The translations under genes and the position numbers were made by a program. From UBA6059 sp964351595 (lineage in GTDB: Bacteria; Bacteroidota; Bacteroidia; Cytophagales; Cyclobacteriaceae), in the NCBI GenBank assembly GCA_964351595.1, contig CAYGOT010000003.1, positions 1 to 64,000 on the forward strand: a stretch of 64,000 bases of DNA, in the 5' to 3' direction. Below, one piece after another: positions 17,678 through 27,101 of the stretch. Under the pieces are notes generated by a model. It did no database searches and was not told the origin of the DNA. It saw only the letters and a program-made list of their open reading frames with translations. Numbering within the stretch: position 1 is the first letter of the stretch; each line of letters opens with the position of its first letter.

Positions 17678-19372
17678 CTAACGCTTCAACGCTACTTTTA
17701 CTTTATCCAAAATCACCAGATAGAAGTCAGTATCAAACAGCCGGGCATCCTTTCGTGCTTGTCTAAGGAAGAAAAGCCCTACCGGAAACAGTACCATGTT
17801 GGAAATCCAGGCTGCCGTCAGTGGAGGCACCAGGTCCTCGCGCGCCCATTTGATACTTAAAATATTAAGCACATAGTACAGGATGTAAAAGAATATGGAG
17901 ATAATCACTGGCACTCCAAGCCCACCCTTTTTGATGATCGCACCCAAGGGAGCACCGATTAAGAACATAGTAAAACATGCTGCTGCCTGCGCATATTTTC
18001 GGTACATCTCTATTGCGTTCTTGTCAGACTCACGCTCCATCGTAATCAGGCGAGCTGTACTGCTACTGACTGTTGATCTTACATTGCGTGCAGATCTTAG
18101 GGCATTGTCGAGGATAATACTCTTCTTTCGTTCGTCTGTCGTCACCTTGCTAAAGGGTACCTGGGTCGCCGCTACTACAGCTTGCCATGTGGTATCGGTT
18201 GGTATATGCTTTAGCGCTCTTTTTCGTTTCCTCTCTTCTTTCGTATCAGCTTGCTTAGTATCATCCTGCCAAAATGTAAACATGCCCGCCTTTTCGACAT
18301 TTTTGGTGACAGGTTTGATCTGAGGTCTTGTCCTGTTTCTCAATGAGTCCGGTCTGACCGGAACTCTGATATTCTGCATTGAGTCCATTTTATTCTTTCT
18401 TTCAGCATCAATAGCTTCTTGAAATGGCTGATACTCTTCCGGTAGGTCGAGCTTATCAGAAAGATGGAAAGTATAAAACGCAGGCGCGGTTTTATAAATG
18501 TTGAACATTACCTTATCCATACCCTTAGACAGTGAATCAATATCCAAACCGAGTGATTCAATACTCTTCATTCTGTAATCCCCAGCGAAAAGATCCTCTT
18601 TTGTGCGCTTCAGATCAAATGACGAAAGGCTGAAAACGATCTTCATCTCGGTGTATCCATTCCTGGTAAACTGATTGATCTGATCAGGGCCGTAGGCATT
18701 GGACTTTTGGCCTGTGTTCGGAAACTCCTCATACAGATTTCCATTGAATAGTTCGAATACCAAATACTTCTCATTCATGTAGGTATACATCCTACTGGAG
18801 TCCGCATAGATGACCCGATTATTACCCTGGCCCGCGGTGTGATCATATATGATGACATCCTTCAATGTGACATCATCGAGCTTCTTGGTTGCTTTGATGC
18901 TATAATTCGGGATACCGTCATAAAACACTCCTTCCTTGAGATCAAGGGAAGGTTTTTTCTGCTTGATATCATAAAGGAGACTCAGTGCTTTGAGGTTGGC
19001 TGCCGGTACTATGTAGTTATTGGAGTAGTAAGCACCAATTGAAAGAAGTACCGAAAAAATGAAAATTGGCTGAATGGCCCGAACCAATGAAATACCGGCA
19101 CTTTTGATCGCTGAAAGCTCGAAGTGCTCACCAAGGTTACCAAAGGTCATGAGCGACGAAAGCAGGACCGCCAACGGTAATGCATCAGGAGTAATACGAA
19201 CACTAAAGTAGAAAAGGAATTCGGCCAAGACAGGCACGGGTAGGCCTTTACCTATTATATCATCGAAGTACTTCAGCATCAACTGAAGCAGAAGGATAAA
19301 AACGGTAATAAAAAAAGTGAGAAAAAAGGGTCCAAAAAAGGACGACAGGATGAGCTTATCCAGTTTCTTCAT
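17678..19372 (-). CDS. LptF/LptG family permease (lipopolysaccharide export)
   Basis: Inner-membrane permease of the YjgP/YjgQ family. LptF and LptG with the ATPase LptB pull lipopolysaccharide from the inner membrane toward the Lpt bridge. The 564-aa protein has the family layout: about three N-terminal helices (LILSSFFGPFFLTFFITVF starts the first), a large periplasmic beta-jellyroll region (about 130-440, longer than in E. coli LptF), and three C-terminal helices (AACFTMFLIGAPLGAIIKKGG, VPVIISIFFYILYYV and a last one). LptF and LptG cannot be told apart from sequence alone. The START-like gene lies just upstream on the same strand. Confidence 0.88.
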   Translation of the reverse strand: MKKLDKLILSSFFGPFFLTFFITVFILLLQLMLKYFDDIIGKGLPVPVLAEFLFYFSVRITPDALPLAVLLSSLMTFGNLGEHFELSAIKSAGISLVRAIQPIFIFSVLLSIGAYYSNNYIVPAANLKALSLLYDIKQKKPSLDLKEGVFYDGIPNYSIKATKKLDDVTLKDVIIYDHTAGQGNNRVIYADSSRMYTYMNEKYLVFELFNGNLYEEFPNTGQKSNAYGPDQINQFTRNGYTEMKIVFSLSSFDLKRTKEDLFAGDYRMKSIESLGLDIDSLSKGMDKVMFNIYKTAPAFYTFHLSDKLDLPEEYQPFQEAIDAERKNKMDSMQNIRVPVRPDSLRNRTRPQIKPVTKNVEKAGMFTFWQDDTKQADTKEERKRKRALKHIPTDTTWQAVVAATQVPFSKVTTDERKKSIILDNALRSARNVRSTVSSSTARLITMERESDKNAIEMYRKYAQAAACFTMFLIGAPLGAIIKKGGLGVPVIISIFFYILYYVLNILSIKWAREDLVPPLTAAWISNMVLFPVGLFFLRQARKDARLFDTDFYLVILDKVKVALKR

Positions 19373-19443
19373 TACACAACCTTGGTCACTGTGTCATTAA
19401 CGATCAAATGATCAAAACAGCGAGCAAAGATTGAAAATTTTTA

Positions 19444-19830
19444 CTAGCCCCCGACGATTTCCTTCAAATTATGTATCAGGTTGTCCCAAATATCCTGAGC
19501 CTCTTCCAGGTCCTCAACATCAGAGTAGTCTGTAATTCTTAAAAACACCGCTTGGGTAAGATCATTAACCTCAAGCTTGAACTCGAGATGATTCGGATCA
19601 TCCTCATCATCCATAAACTCAAACTTTACAAGATAATTGGTGCGCTGAGCCACCATACGCGCCTTATTCTCATCTCCATCCCACAGAAAGGTGAAGGTTT
19701 TGTCGGCATTATTGATATTCACATCATCAGCAAACCACTGGGACAATCCGCTGGCCGTGCTCAGATAGGGATAAAGCATTTTTTTGGAGGCGCTGAATTC
19801 ATATTCGCCATTGAATACTTGCTTGCTCAT
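19444..19830 (-). CDS. START-like (SRPBCC) domain protein
   Basis: A 128-aa single-domain protein with the helix-grip (START/Bet v1-like) pattern: EYEFSASKKMLYPYLSTASGLSQWFADDV at the N-terminus, alternating strands, and an amphipathic C-terminal helix (LEEAQDIWDNLIHNLKEIVGG). Homologues next to LptF/G-type permeases are common in Bacteroidota, but no function is established. It has no signal peptide. A hydrophobic ligand is expected from the fold, which is inference only. Confidence 0.85.
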   Translation of the reverse strand: MSKQVFNGEYEFSASKKMLYPYLSTASGLSQWFADDVNINNADKTFTFLWDGDENKARMVAQRTNYLVKFEFMDDEDDPNHLEFKLEVNDLTQAVFLRITDYSDVEDLEEAQDIWDNLIHNLKEIVGG

Positions 19831-19902
19831 GGGCCAATATTTAAATACGATTTAATCTAATAATTAATTTAAAAACTCCATGCCAATTGTCAACTAAAAC
19901 GC

Positions 19903-19934
19903 TTGTATAAAGCGCAACTTTATGCCTATTTTTG
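19903..19934 (+). promoter_or_regulatory. tRNA-Met promoter
   Basis: TATTTTTG (19927-19934) matches the TAnnTTTG -7 element, and TTG (19903-19905) lies 21 bp upstream as a partial -33 element. The mature tRNA begins 12 bases after the -7 box, a typical spacing. Confidence 0.6.
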
Positions 19935-19945
19935 CACTCCCATTT

Positions 19946-20019
19946 GGCGAGGTAGCTCAGATGGTTAGAGCGCAGGATTCATAACCCTGAGGTCGGGGGT
20001 TCAATTCCCCCTCTCGCTA
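19946..20019 (+). tRNA. tRNA-Met (anticodon CAT), elongator type
   Basis: A 74-nt cloverleaf. The acceptor stem is GGCGAGG/TCTCGCT (with two G-U pairs), the D arm is AGCTCAGATGGTTAGAGC, the anticodon loop is TTCATAA, and the T arm is GGGGGTTCAATTCCCCC. The last pair of the anticodon stem is an A-C mismatch. It lacks the initiator features (three G-C pairs next to the loop, C1-A72 mismatch). A lysidine-modified tRNA-Ile(CAT) also has this anticodon; the body looks like elongator Met of this phylum. Confidence 0.85.
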
Positions 20020-20027
20020 CAAAGTCT

Positions 20028-20063
20028 AAACCCTTATATCTTCAATATAAGGGTTTTTCTTTT
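20028..20063 (+). terminator. Terminator of tRNA-Met
   Basis: AAACCCTTATAT (20028-20039) and ATATAAGGGTTT (20045-20056) form a 12-bp perfect stem with a 5-nt loop, followed by TTCTTTT. It lies 8 bp after the tRNA. Confidence 0.9.
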
Positions 20064-20210
20064 ATAACCTTGGCGATCCGCATATTCTGCCATTTTTTAT
20101 TCTATTGGCCTTCAGATTGGCAGGAAATGGTGAGCTTTTCCAACTCTTTTTCTGATATATGTCAGTCTGCTCTCCTAACCCCTAAGGCATCTTTGTGACA
20201 AATAATAACC

Positions 20211-21563
20211 ATGTCGCAGAACTCACTCATTCAAAAATACAATACGCCGGGTCCGAGATATACGAGCTATCCAACTGTGCCTTTTTGGGATACCAAGACA
20301 TTTACGCCACAACTCTGGATAGAAAGTGTGCGAAAATCCATCAAAGCAAGTGATGATGGTATAAGTATCTATATTCATTTACCCTATTGTGAAAGTCTCT
20401 GTACCTTCTGTGGCTGCAATAAGCGGATTACTAAGAATCACTCCGTAGAGGCTCCTTATATAGACGCATTGATCAAGGAGTGGCACCAGTATTTGGAGCA
20501 CTTTGAGGAAAAACCGCGTATTAAGGAAATCCATCTGGGCGGAGGGACTCCTACTTTTTTCAGCAAAGAACATCTATCTAAGCTTATCCAGGCTATTCGT
20601 GATAGCGCGGAAATACTCCCGACCGCTACACTAGGGTTTGAAGGCCACCCCAATAGTACTACTTATGGGCAGCTGGAGACACTCCGTTCTTTAGGCTTTA
20701 GCAGGGTTAGCTATGGGATTCAATGTTTTGATGAAAGAGTACAGGTCGCTATCAATCGCAAACAAAGCTATGAGCAGGTCGAAAAGATCACTGAAGACTC
20801 CCGGTCTATAGGATACACTTCGATCAATTACGATATCATCTATGGGCTACCTCATCAGACGCTTTGTTCTATAAAAAGCACGGTGAATAAGGTGTTGCAA
20901 CTTCGCCCTGACAGGATCGCTTTTTACAGCTATGCGCACGTGCCCTGGATCAAAGGCAATGGCCAACGGAAATTCTCAGAAGCTGATCTGCCCACTCCTG
21001 ATCAAAAGCTCGGTCTGTATCGACTAGGCAAGGAAATGCTGCTTGAAGCCGGCTATGTTGAGATAGGCATGGATCACTTCGCCTTACCAGAAGATACGCT
21101 GTATGACTCATCCGTATCTGGTCGATTGCATCGTAATTTCATGGGATATACGGAGAACCACTCTACATTGATGATAGGACTGGGAGTATCCGCTATCTCT
21201 GACAGTTGGCTGGGTTTTGCTCAGAACGTAAAGACTGTCGAGGAATACCTTAGTCTAATCAATAATGATCAGTCGACAGTATTTCGAGGACACCTGCTCA
21301 CACGCGAGGATCTCATTATAAGGAAGCATATACTCGACCTAATGTGCAATTTCAGAACTTCTTTTCCAGACCTATCGGGAGCAGAAAAGGAAATTCTTGA
21401 TCGGCTGGCAGAACCGCTTAGAGATAATCTCATTGCCCTCACCCAGAATGAGATCATCATTACTGAAGAGGGCAAGGCATTCCTCAGAAACATCTGCATG
21501 GCTTTTGACCTCAGACTCTGGGATGACCAACCACAAACACAGCTATTCTCTATGACAGTATAG
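20211..21563 (+). CDS. hemN: Oxygen-independent coproporphyrinogen III oxidase
   Basis: Radical SAM enzyme that decarboxylates coproporphyrinogen III to protoporphyrinogen IX in haem synthesis without oxygen. The 450-aa length fits HemN. The N-terminal YNTPGPRYTSYPTVPFW is the HemN signature trip-wire region. The [4Fe-4S] cluster motif is C60-x3-C64-x2-C67-x-C69, so it has the extra Cys of true HemN. EIHLGGGTPTFF is the GGGTP SAM-binding element, and a HemN C-terminal domain follows. A CATCTTTG element about 17 bp upstream is a near match to a -7 box. Confidence 0.94.
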   Translation: MSQNSLIQKYNTPGPRYTSYPTVPFWDTKTFTPQLWIESVRKSIKASDDGISIYIHLPYCESLCTFCGCNKRITKNHSVEAPYIDALIKEWHQYLEHFEEKPRIKEIHLGGGTPTFFSKEHLSKLIQAIRDSAEILPTATLGFEGHPNSTTYGQLETLRSLGFSRVSYGIQCFDERVQVAINRKQSYEQVEKITEDSRSIGYTSINYDIIYGLPHQTLCSIKSTVNKVLQLRPDRIAFYSYAHVPWIKGNGQRKFSEADLPTPDQKLGLYRLGKEMLLEAGYVEIGMDHFALPEDTLYDSSVSGRLHRNFMGYTENHSTLMIGLGVSAISDSWLGFAQNVKTVEEYLSLINNDQSTVFRGHLLTREDLIIRKHILDLMCNFRTSFPDLSGAEKEILDRLAEPLRDNLIALTQNEIIITEEGKAFLRNICMAFDLRLWDDQPQTQLFSMTV

Positions 21564-21595
21564 CCCGGAAAGCCCGCTTTCATTAATTTGGTGAA

Positions 21596-22495
21596 ATGAA
21601 AGTTCATTCCGTCATACTAGCGTCGCTAGTAGTCTTATTCCAGGCCTGTCAACCCCAGACTACTCCGCTACAAAAACTAGAGCAGAAACTCGTCGAGACC
21701 ATGGAAGGCTGCAGCGGTGAGTATGCTGTAGCATACTATGACCTTACCAGTGGAGAGTCGATGCAACTCAATGCCGACAAAAAGTACCATGCCGCTAGCA
21801 CCATGAAAGTACCTGTAATGATCGAACTTTATCGCCAGGCAAGCCTCGGTAATCTATCAATGAGCGACTCAATTCTGGTAAGGAATGAGTTTGTAAGTAT
21901 TGTCGATAGCAGCTTATACACTTTGAGTATCGAAGATGACTCGGATAGTATCGTTTATCAGAATATCAGCAAGAAGATGAGCCTCGCAGATTTGACCTAT
22001 CAGATGATCACCGTAAGCTCAAACTTTGCTACGAACATCCTGATCCAACTCGTAGGGGGTGAACAGACAACTGCAACCATGCGAACACTTGGCGCAAGAG
22101 ACATTGAAGTCCTAAGGGGAGTCGAGGATATCAAAGCGTATGAGCAGGGCTTGTCCAACAGCACTACAGCCAATGACTTGATATCGATCTTCATAGCCCT
22201 TGCCAAAGGTGAAGCCGGGACAGCTGAGCACACCGAGGAAATGATCGGCATTCTTAAAGATCAAGCCTTCAATGAGATCATTCCTGCTAAGCTTCCTAAT
22301 AATGTGGAAGTGGCTCATAAGACAGGTGTAATCACAGGTGTACATCACGATGCAGGTATAGTCTATCTACCGGATGGTAGATCTTATGTGCTTATTCTCC
22401 TATCGGAAAAACTTGAGGACTTTGATCGGTGTACCGAGATGATGGCCTCTCTTTCCAGAGTGGTGTACGATCACATGATCTCGAAGGCGAACTAA
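21596..22495 (+). CDS. Class A beta-lactamase-like serine hydrolase, lipoprotein
   Basis: Exported lipoprotein (lipobox LFQAC, about residue 18) with the penicillin-binding fold. It has Ser68-x-x-Lys71 (STMK), an SSN in the SDN position, and HKTG as the KTG motif. The omega-loop motif ExxLN is altered to EDIKA: the Glu may remain but Asn170 is replaced, so efficient class A beta-lactamase activity is doubtful. A role on cell-wall peptides or as a penicillin-binding relative is equally possible. It converges with the YkgJ gene with a 4-bp overlap and borders the peptidoglycan cluster. Confidence 0.82.
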   Translation: MKVHSVILASLVVLFQACQPQTTPLQKLEQKLVETMEGCSGEYAVAYYDLTSGESMQLNADKKYHAASTMKVPVMIELYRQASLGNLSMSDSILVRNEFVSIVDSSLYTLSIEDDSDSIVYQNISKKMSLADLTYQMITVSSNFATNILIQLVGGEQTTATMRTLGARDIEVLRGVEDIKAYEQGLSNSTTANDLISIFIALAKGEAGTAEHTEEMIGILKDQAFNEIIPAKLPNNVEVAHKTGVITGVHHDAGIVYLPDGRSYVLILLSEKLEDFDRCTEMMASLSRVVYDHMISKAN

Positions 22496-23076
22496 CGATA
22501 GGCATAATAAGCCATCACGATCTTAAGCGATTCGAGCATGGCCTCATTGATAGGAAGTCGCTGATTTGCCAGCTCAAAATCAATGGCTTGTAGCTGCCGG
22601 TAATAGTTGCTCATGACTGGCACTTCCCCACCCTCCTTCACGTGAGTGTAGCCTTTTTGGTAAGCCTCAGGAGACTCCAGTTTGATTCTCGCACAGGTAA
22701 CCAGCTCATTCTGACCATATTTGTCAACCCTCGCACTGTAGCCAAAAAGTCGACATATCAACCCTCTATTGGTATACTGCGTGCAACGTCCCCTGTCTTC
22801 CTGATTCGCATGACTCTTAAAATTAATGCAGATAGGATCTATCGGTTCCTCACTGAGCAAGTCAAACATTTGCTCTGCATTTCCCTCTTCGTAGTGCTGA
22901 ATAGCTAATGGTAAAAACTCCAATACGGAAGCTTCAATATCCGGCTTTGTACAGCATTGCCCACACCCGAAAAAGCAATCCATACCAGAAACACCCTGAA
23001 ACTTGGCAATAGCGTCATCCAGAACTTTGAAAACGTCGGAAACGGCCTGTGATTTTTCTGGTAAGGAGACATACAT
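22492..23076 (-). CDS. YkgJ family cysteine cluster protein
   Basis: A 194-aa protein of the YkgJ/UPF0153 family. It contains the GCGQCC cluster near residue 38, a single Cys in PICINF, and further Cys in RCTQY, GLICRLFGY and VTCARI, all expected to bind zinc or an iron-sulfur cluster. The family's biochemical role is not established. It begins 30 bp after the GH3/serine-hydrolase stop on the same strand and probably belongs to that operon as its last gene. Confidence 0.85.
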   Translation of the reverse strand: MYVSLPEKSQAVSDVFKVLDDAIAKFQGVSGMDCFFGCGQCCTKPDIEASVLEFLPLAIQHYEEGNAEQMFDLLSEEPIDPICINFKSHANQEDRGRCTQYTNRGLICRLFGYSARVDKYGQNELVTCARIKLESPEAYQKGYTHVKEGGEVPVMSNYYRQLQAIDFELANQRLPINEAMLESLKIVMAYYAYR

Positions 23077-23106
23077 ATACCTACAAAGCTAAACCGAAAC
23101 CAGCTA

Positions 23107-26040
23107 TCAATCAGGCAGTAGCTCGTAGACAATATTGTGGATCGTTGGGCGAATGTTCATCGTGTAGATGAGTCGATTGTCCCTGGTAGGATAGACGCGA
23201 TTGGATAAGAAGATAAACATCAGGTTCTCAACAGGATCAGCCCATACCAGTGTGCCGGTGTATCCGCTATGACCAAAGGTCTGTGGACTGGCGTCCTTGG
23301 CCACACTGCTGCCCAGCTCATCATACTCAAGGTCAGGTTTGTCAAAGCCAAGTCCGCGTTTGTTGCCCTGCTCACAGTATTGACAGGCAGTAAACTTCTG
23401 TATAGTCTGATAGCTCAAATACTGCTCCCCACCATAGCTGCCAAAGTCCATGTACATCTGCCACATCTTTGCCAGGTCGTTGGCGTTGCTAAACAGACCG
23501 GCATTGCCCGATATCCCACGCATCATGGCTGCACCCTCGTCATGAACCACTCCATGTAGCAGCATGTCACGGAAATAGTCATCATCCTCTGTAGGGACGA
23601 TGCGTTCCAATGGATACTTTTCAAGAGGATTGTAAGTCAACGTACCCGCACCAAGTGGTGTATAGTATGTCTGGTCTAAAAAGTCAGCATAAGGAACTCC
23701 CGACTGTCTGCTGATCAAGTCCGGGAATAAATAGAAAGCCAAGCCAGAATAGGCGTATCCACCCTCTTCATTCATAGGCGCTTTTTTGATCATCTTGTAA
23801 ATCTTATCCTGGTAATCCTTGTGCATGTACAAGTTGGGAGACAATTGATAGGGATAATCTTCTGAGTACGTATCCGATAACGTTTTGCGTCGGTATTTTC
23901 CGTTGCGCCTGGTCGTAGTAGTATGGTAGGCGATCCAGGGCTTCATCCTTGCATTGTGAGCAAGGATGTTCCGAAAGTCAACATTCTTCTTGTTCGAAAA
24001 GGACATTTTCGGAAAATATTCCTTCATTCTGGCCTCAAGATCGAATTTATCGTAATCGTGGAGTTTCATCAATCCGGCAGTCGCACCTGTCACTTTAGTG
24101 ATAGATGCCAGATCATAAATATCGTCCATCATGACCGGCCTATCCTGATCATAAGTATGATAACCATACGCCTTTTTGAAGAAGACCTTTTTATCCTTGA
24201 CCAGCTGAACCTGCGCCCCTGGATAAGCCTGTGCCCGGATACCTTCATTCACGACAGAATCGACCCTGCGTGAAAGCTCCCCACTATCCACACCCAACTC
24301 TTCCGGCACGGTGTACTTAAACCTAACCTCCCCTTGGGTAGGTAGGCCAAACCCTGACTTCCATTCACTATTGACAGTGATCGGGAGTTGCCCCTGACTC
24401 GAAATCCCACCGAAGATCAACTGCGCGGCATAATCCTGATATAGTCGCCCATCCTGATAAGTCGTACTGAATGCCGCCCACTCTCCTATCGGGAATTTTG
24501 GAATCAGATACGGGCTTCTAAAGCTCACCACTATAAGTTTCTTTTCCTGGCCCAGGTCGCTCAGCAAGTCGTACACCTGATCACCATAAGTCTCCGTACT
24601 CCACGGAAACCACTGCCCTCTGTGCGTCCCGACTATGATTAGATTATACTCAGCTAAAGACGACTTGATATCCGACAAGGTTGGGTTGCTAGGATCTTTG
24701 TCTATCTGGAAGTGATTCATGGGCATATAGTCATCCAGACGATCTTGAAATGCTGTTTCACTGTCAACACCAATACTCAGAGTGGCCACCTGGAGCGTAT
24801 CCAACCGCTTCAGCGGAATTATCTCATTTTCATTTTTTAGCGTGGTGATACTTTGCTCAATCAACTGCCGCTGAAGCCAACCTGCCACCGGGCTTGAAGA
24901 CCAATTTTCGGCAGTAATCACATTCGATTTATCCGATAGGCCAAACCAATACTTGGCCAGCAGTACTTTACGAACCTTCGCATCAATTAGTGCCTTTGAA
25001 ATCTGTCCATTTCTCACCGCCTCCTTAATGCCCAGCACCATGTCCCCTATATTTTCTGGAAACAAGAGCACATCATTTCCCGCCAGTAGCGCCTTGACTC
25101 CCATAGAGCGCTGGTCATGATACTTTGTCACACCCACCATATTGAGTGCATCGGTGAACACCAAACCATTAAAGCCCATTTCCTCCACCAATAGATCATT
25201 AACCACTCTACCGGAAAGGGTCGTAGGCAAATTAGGTGTAGGGTCGAGCTTGCTCATCTCCATATGAGCGACCATCACTCCTCCGATACCCGCATCGATC
25301 AAGGTTTTGAAGGGAGGAAGTTCGACCTTCTTAAGACGCTCCTTATCAAATTCTAACAGCGGCAGATCCTTGTGACTATCCACATCTGTGTCCCCATGAC
25401 CAGGGAAATGTTTTGCGGTAGCCATCACTCCTTGTGACTGCATGCCTAGCATCACCTGTTTTCCAAGCTCTCCAACACGCCGTGGATCATCGCCATATGA
25501 CCGCCAGTTAATGATCGGGTTTTTAGCATTGTTGTTGACATCCACGACAGGCGCAAAGTTGATGTGCACGCCAAGCGAACGTAGATTTCTCCCCATCTCC
25601 TGTCCAAGTTCGTAGAGCAACTGGCTGTCCTTGATTGCACCAAGGGTCATGTTGTATGGATAACTGACCTGTTCGCTGAGTCGCATGGCTGCACCCCACT
25701 CTGCATCCAAAGCGATCATCAAAGGCACTTTGCTAATCCCTTGATATTCGTTGGTTAACTCGATCTGATGGTAAGGCGTACCCGCAAAAAAGATAACGCC
25801 ACCTACATGGTAGTCTTTAATCCATTCCAGTACCTGCTCCCGGTTGACGTTGGTATCCGCACTGTAGGCGTCCACCATGATCAGTTGCCCAATCTTCTGA
25901 TCGAGTGAAAGTTCATGGAGTATAGAGTCGGCCCAAAAGCCTCCCTGGTTAAGGAAATCAGGATTTTGCTTTGCTGGCTGAGCAATACTCAACTGTAGTA
26001 AACTCAAACAAAGAATGACGCATGTCCCAAAAAATCTCAT
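23107..26040 (-). CDS. GH3 beta-N-acetylglucosaminidase-like / serine hydrolase fusion
   Basis: An exported 977-aa two-enzyme protein (signal peptide ending near LSIAQ). The N-terminal half is a NagZ-like GH3 barrel with the His/Asp acid-base loop KHFPGHGDTDVDSH (210-223) and nucleophile Asp297 in FTDALNM; a GH3 C-terminal-like domain follows (about 390-565). The C-terminal half is a beta-lactamase/transpeptidase-like hydrolase with Ser646-x-x-Lys649 (SITK), a YSG in the Tyr position and HSG near the end. Similar fusions occur across Bacteroidota. The likely substrates are peptidoglycan fragments. Its start overlaps the epimerase stop as ATGA. Confidence 0.9.
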   Translation of the reverse strand: MRFFGTCVILCLSLLQLSIAQPAKQNPDFLNQGGFWADSILHELSLDQKIGQLIMVDAYSADTNVNREQVLEWIKDYHVGGVIFFAGTPYHQIELTNEYQGISKVPLMIALDAEWGAAMRLSEQVSYPYNMTLGAIKDSQLLYELGQEMGRNLRSLGVHINFAPVVDVNNNAKNPIINWRSYGDDPRRVGELGKQVMLGMQSQGVMATAKHFPGHGDTDVDSHKDLPLLEFDKERLKKVELPPFKTLIDAGIGGVMVAHMEMSKLDPTPNLPTTLSGRVVNDLLVEEMGFNGLVFTDALNMVGVTKYHDQRSMGVKALLAGNDVLLFPENIGDMVLGIKEAVRNGQISKALIDAKVRKVLLAKYWFGLSDKSNVITAENWSSSPVAGWLQRQLIEQSITTLKNENEIIPLKRLDTLQVATLSIGVDSETAFQDRLDDYMPMNHFQIDKDPSNPTLSDIKSSLAEYNLIIVGTHRGQWFPWSTETYGDQVYDLLSDLGQEKKLIVVSFRSPYLIPKFPIGEWAAFSTTYQDGRLYQDYAAQLIFGGISSQGQLPITVNSEWKSGFGLPTQGEVRFKYTVPEELGVDSGELSRRVDSVVNEGIRAQAYPGAQVQLVKDKKVFFKKAYGYHTYDQDRPVMMDDIYDLASITKVTGATAGLMKLHDYDKFDLEARMKEYFPKMSFSNKKNVDFRNILAHNARMKPWIAYHTTTTRRNGKYRRKTLSDTYSEDYPYQLSPNLYMHKDYQDKIYKMIKKAPMNEEGGYAYSGLAFYLFPDLISRQSGVPYADFLDQTYYTPLGAGTLTYNPLEKYPLERIVPTEDDDYFRDMLLHGVVHDEGAAMMRGISGNAGLFSNANDLAKMWQMYMDFGSYGGEQYLSYQTIQKFTACQYCEQGNKRGLGFDKPDLEYDELGSSVAKDASPQTFGHSGYTGTLVWADPVENLMFIFLSNRVYPTRDNRLIYTMNIRPTIHNIVYELLPD

Positions 26041-27101
26041 TTATATACACCAAGGCCGGGCTTGTCAGAGATAGAAAGGTAGCCATCCTTGAGTATAAAA
26101 CCACCCTGAACAACATCTTTAGCCAGATCGAAGCTGCCATCAAGGTCGAGGTATTTGGTGTTGGCGCTTGACAGAGCTGCGTGCAGTGCTGCAGTAATAC
26201 TGATGACACTTTCATCATTGCAGCCCCACATCAGACTGATGCCCGCGGACTCTGCTATAGCGGCTATTTGCTTTGCTTCAAGAATACCTCCGCATTTCAT
26301 TAGCTTGATATTGAAGATGCCCGCAGGCGTAGGCGACTGTGCAAGTGCTAATGCATCCCGCGCATCTACCAGCGATTCATCAGCGGCGATGAGCTTTTTG
26401 AATGCTTCCGGTAAGTCCCCCAGTTGCTGAATCTGATCTGCCTTGATAGGCTGCTCTACGAGCTCGATATTCAGGTCGGAAGTCGACTGGAAAAAGTCCA
26501 ATGTCTCTGACTTAGTCCATCCCTGGTTAGCATCTATTCGAATCAATGGCGCATCACCAAAAGTCTTTCGCAGTGCTCTAAGTCGCTCTATGTCCTCTTT
26601 TAGCTCTTTGCCGAGCTTTATTTTTAATATCTTAAATCCAGCATCAAGATATTCTTTGGCCTCCTCAAGTGTGGCAGCAATATCCATGATGCCTATCGTG
26701 ACTGACGTAGGAAGTGACTTGATTTTCTGACCATAGAAAGCGGCAATCGGAATGCCGAGTAACTGCGTAAAAGCATCATGTATGGCCACATCCAAAGCCA
26801 CCTTAGCTCCCGCATCGTCGGCAAAGTCATGATAGACATGATCGAGAAGATGAGAAAACTGTCGTATGTCCGCTCCCCTGAAGGTCTCCAAACCGTCCTC
26901 CATCAATCGCTTATAAGTATCGTCAACGTCCCTATCGACCACATATTTAGACGGGTTAGCCGCGCCTCTACCAACCAACCCGTTCTCCAGGTGAAGCTCT
27001 ACGATGACATTCTCAACACTATCAACCGTCTTATAAGAAATGCTGTAAGGGCGTGTTAAGGCTAAATTTTCTTTAGTGACATTTATATCGGCTATTCTCA
27101 T
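26037..27101 (-). CDS. Dipeptide epimerase (L-Ala-D/L-Glu type, enolase superfamily)
   Basis: Enolase-superfamily protein (354 aa) predicted to epimerise L-Ala-D-Glu, from murein tripeptide, to L-Ala-L-Glu. The catalytic KxK is Lys160-Ile-Lys162, the metal ligands are Asp190, Glu216 and Asp241, and the second catalytic Lys is Lys266 in NIKLMKCGG. An Asp319-x-Asp321 motif near the C-terminus is the mark of dipeptide epimerases, where it holds the dipeptide amino group. Exact dipeptide preference varies in this family. It overlaps both neighbours by 4 bp (ATGA). N-acetyl-D-glutamate racemases (DgcA) are a related alternative. Confidence 0.88.
   Translation of the reverse strand: MRIADINVTKENLALTRPYSISYKTVDSVENVIVELHLENGLVGRGAANPSKYVVDRDVDDTYKRLMEDGLETFRGADIRQFSHLLDHVYHDFADDAGAKVALDVAIHDAFTQLLGIPIAAFYGQKIKSLPTSVTIGIMDIAATLEEAKEYLDAGFKILKIKLGKELKEDIERLRALRKTFGDAPLIRIDANQGWTKSETLDFFQSTSDLNIELVEQPIKADQIQQLGDLPEAFKKLIAADESLVDARDALALAQSPTPAGIFNIKLMKCGGILEAKQIAAIAESAGISLMWGCNDESVISITAALHAALSSANTKYLDLDGSFDLAKDVVQGGFILKDGYLSISDKPGLGVYK

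Noticed and set aside
21596..22495. Antibiotic resistance beta-lactamase
   Set aside because: ExxLN motif not intact, lipoprotein in a cell-wall cluster, no mobile element nearby.
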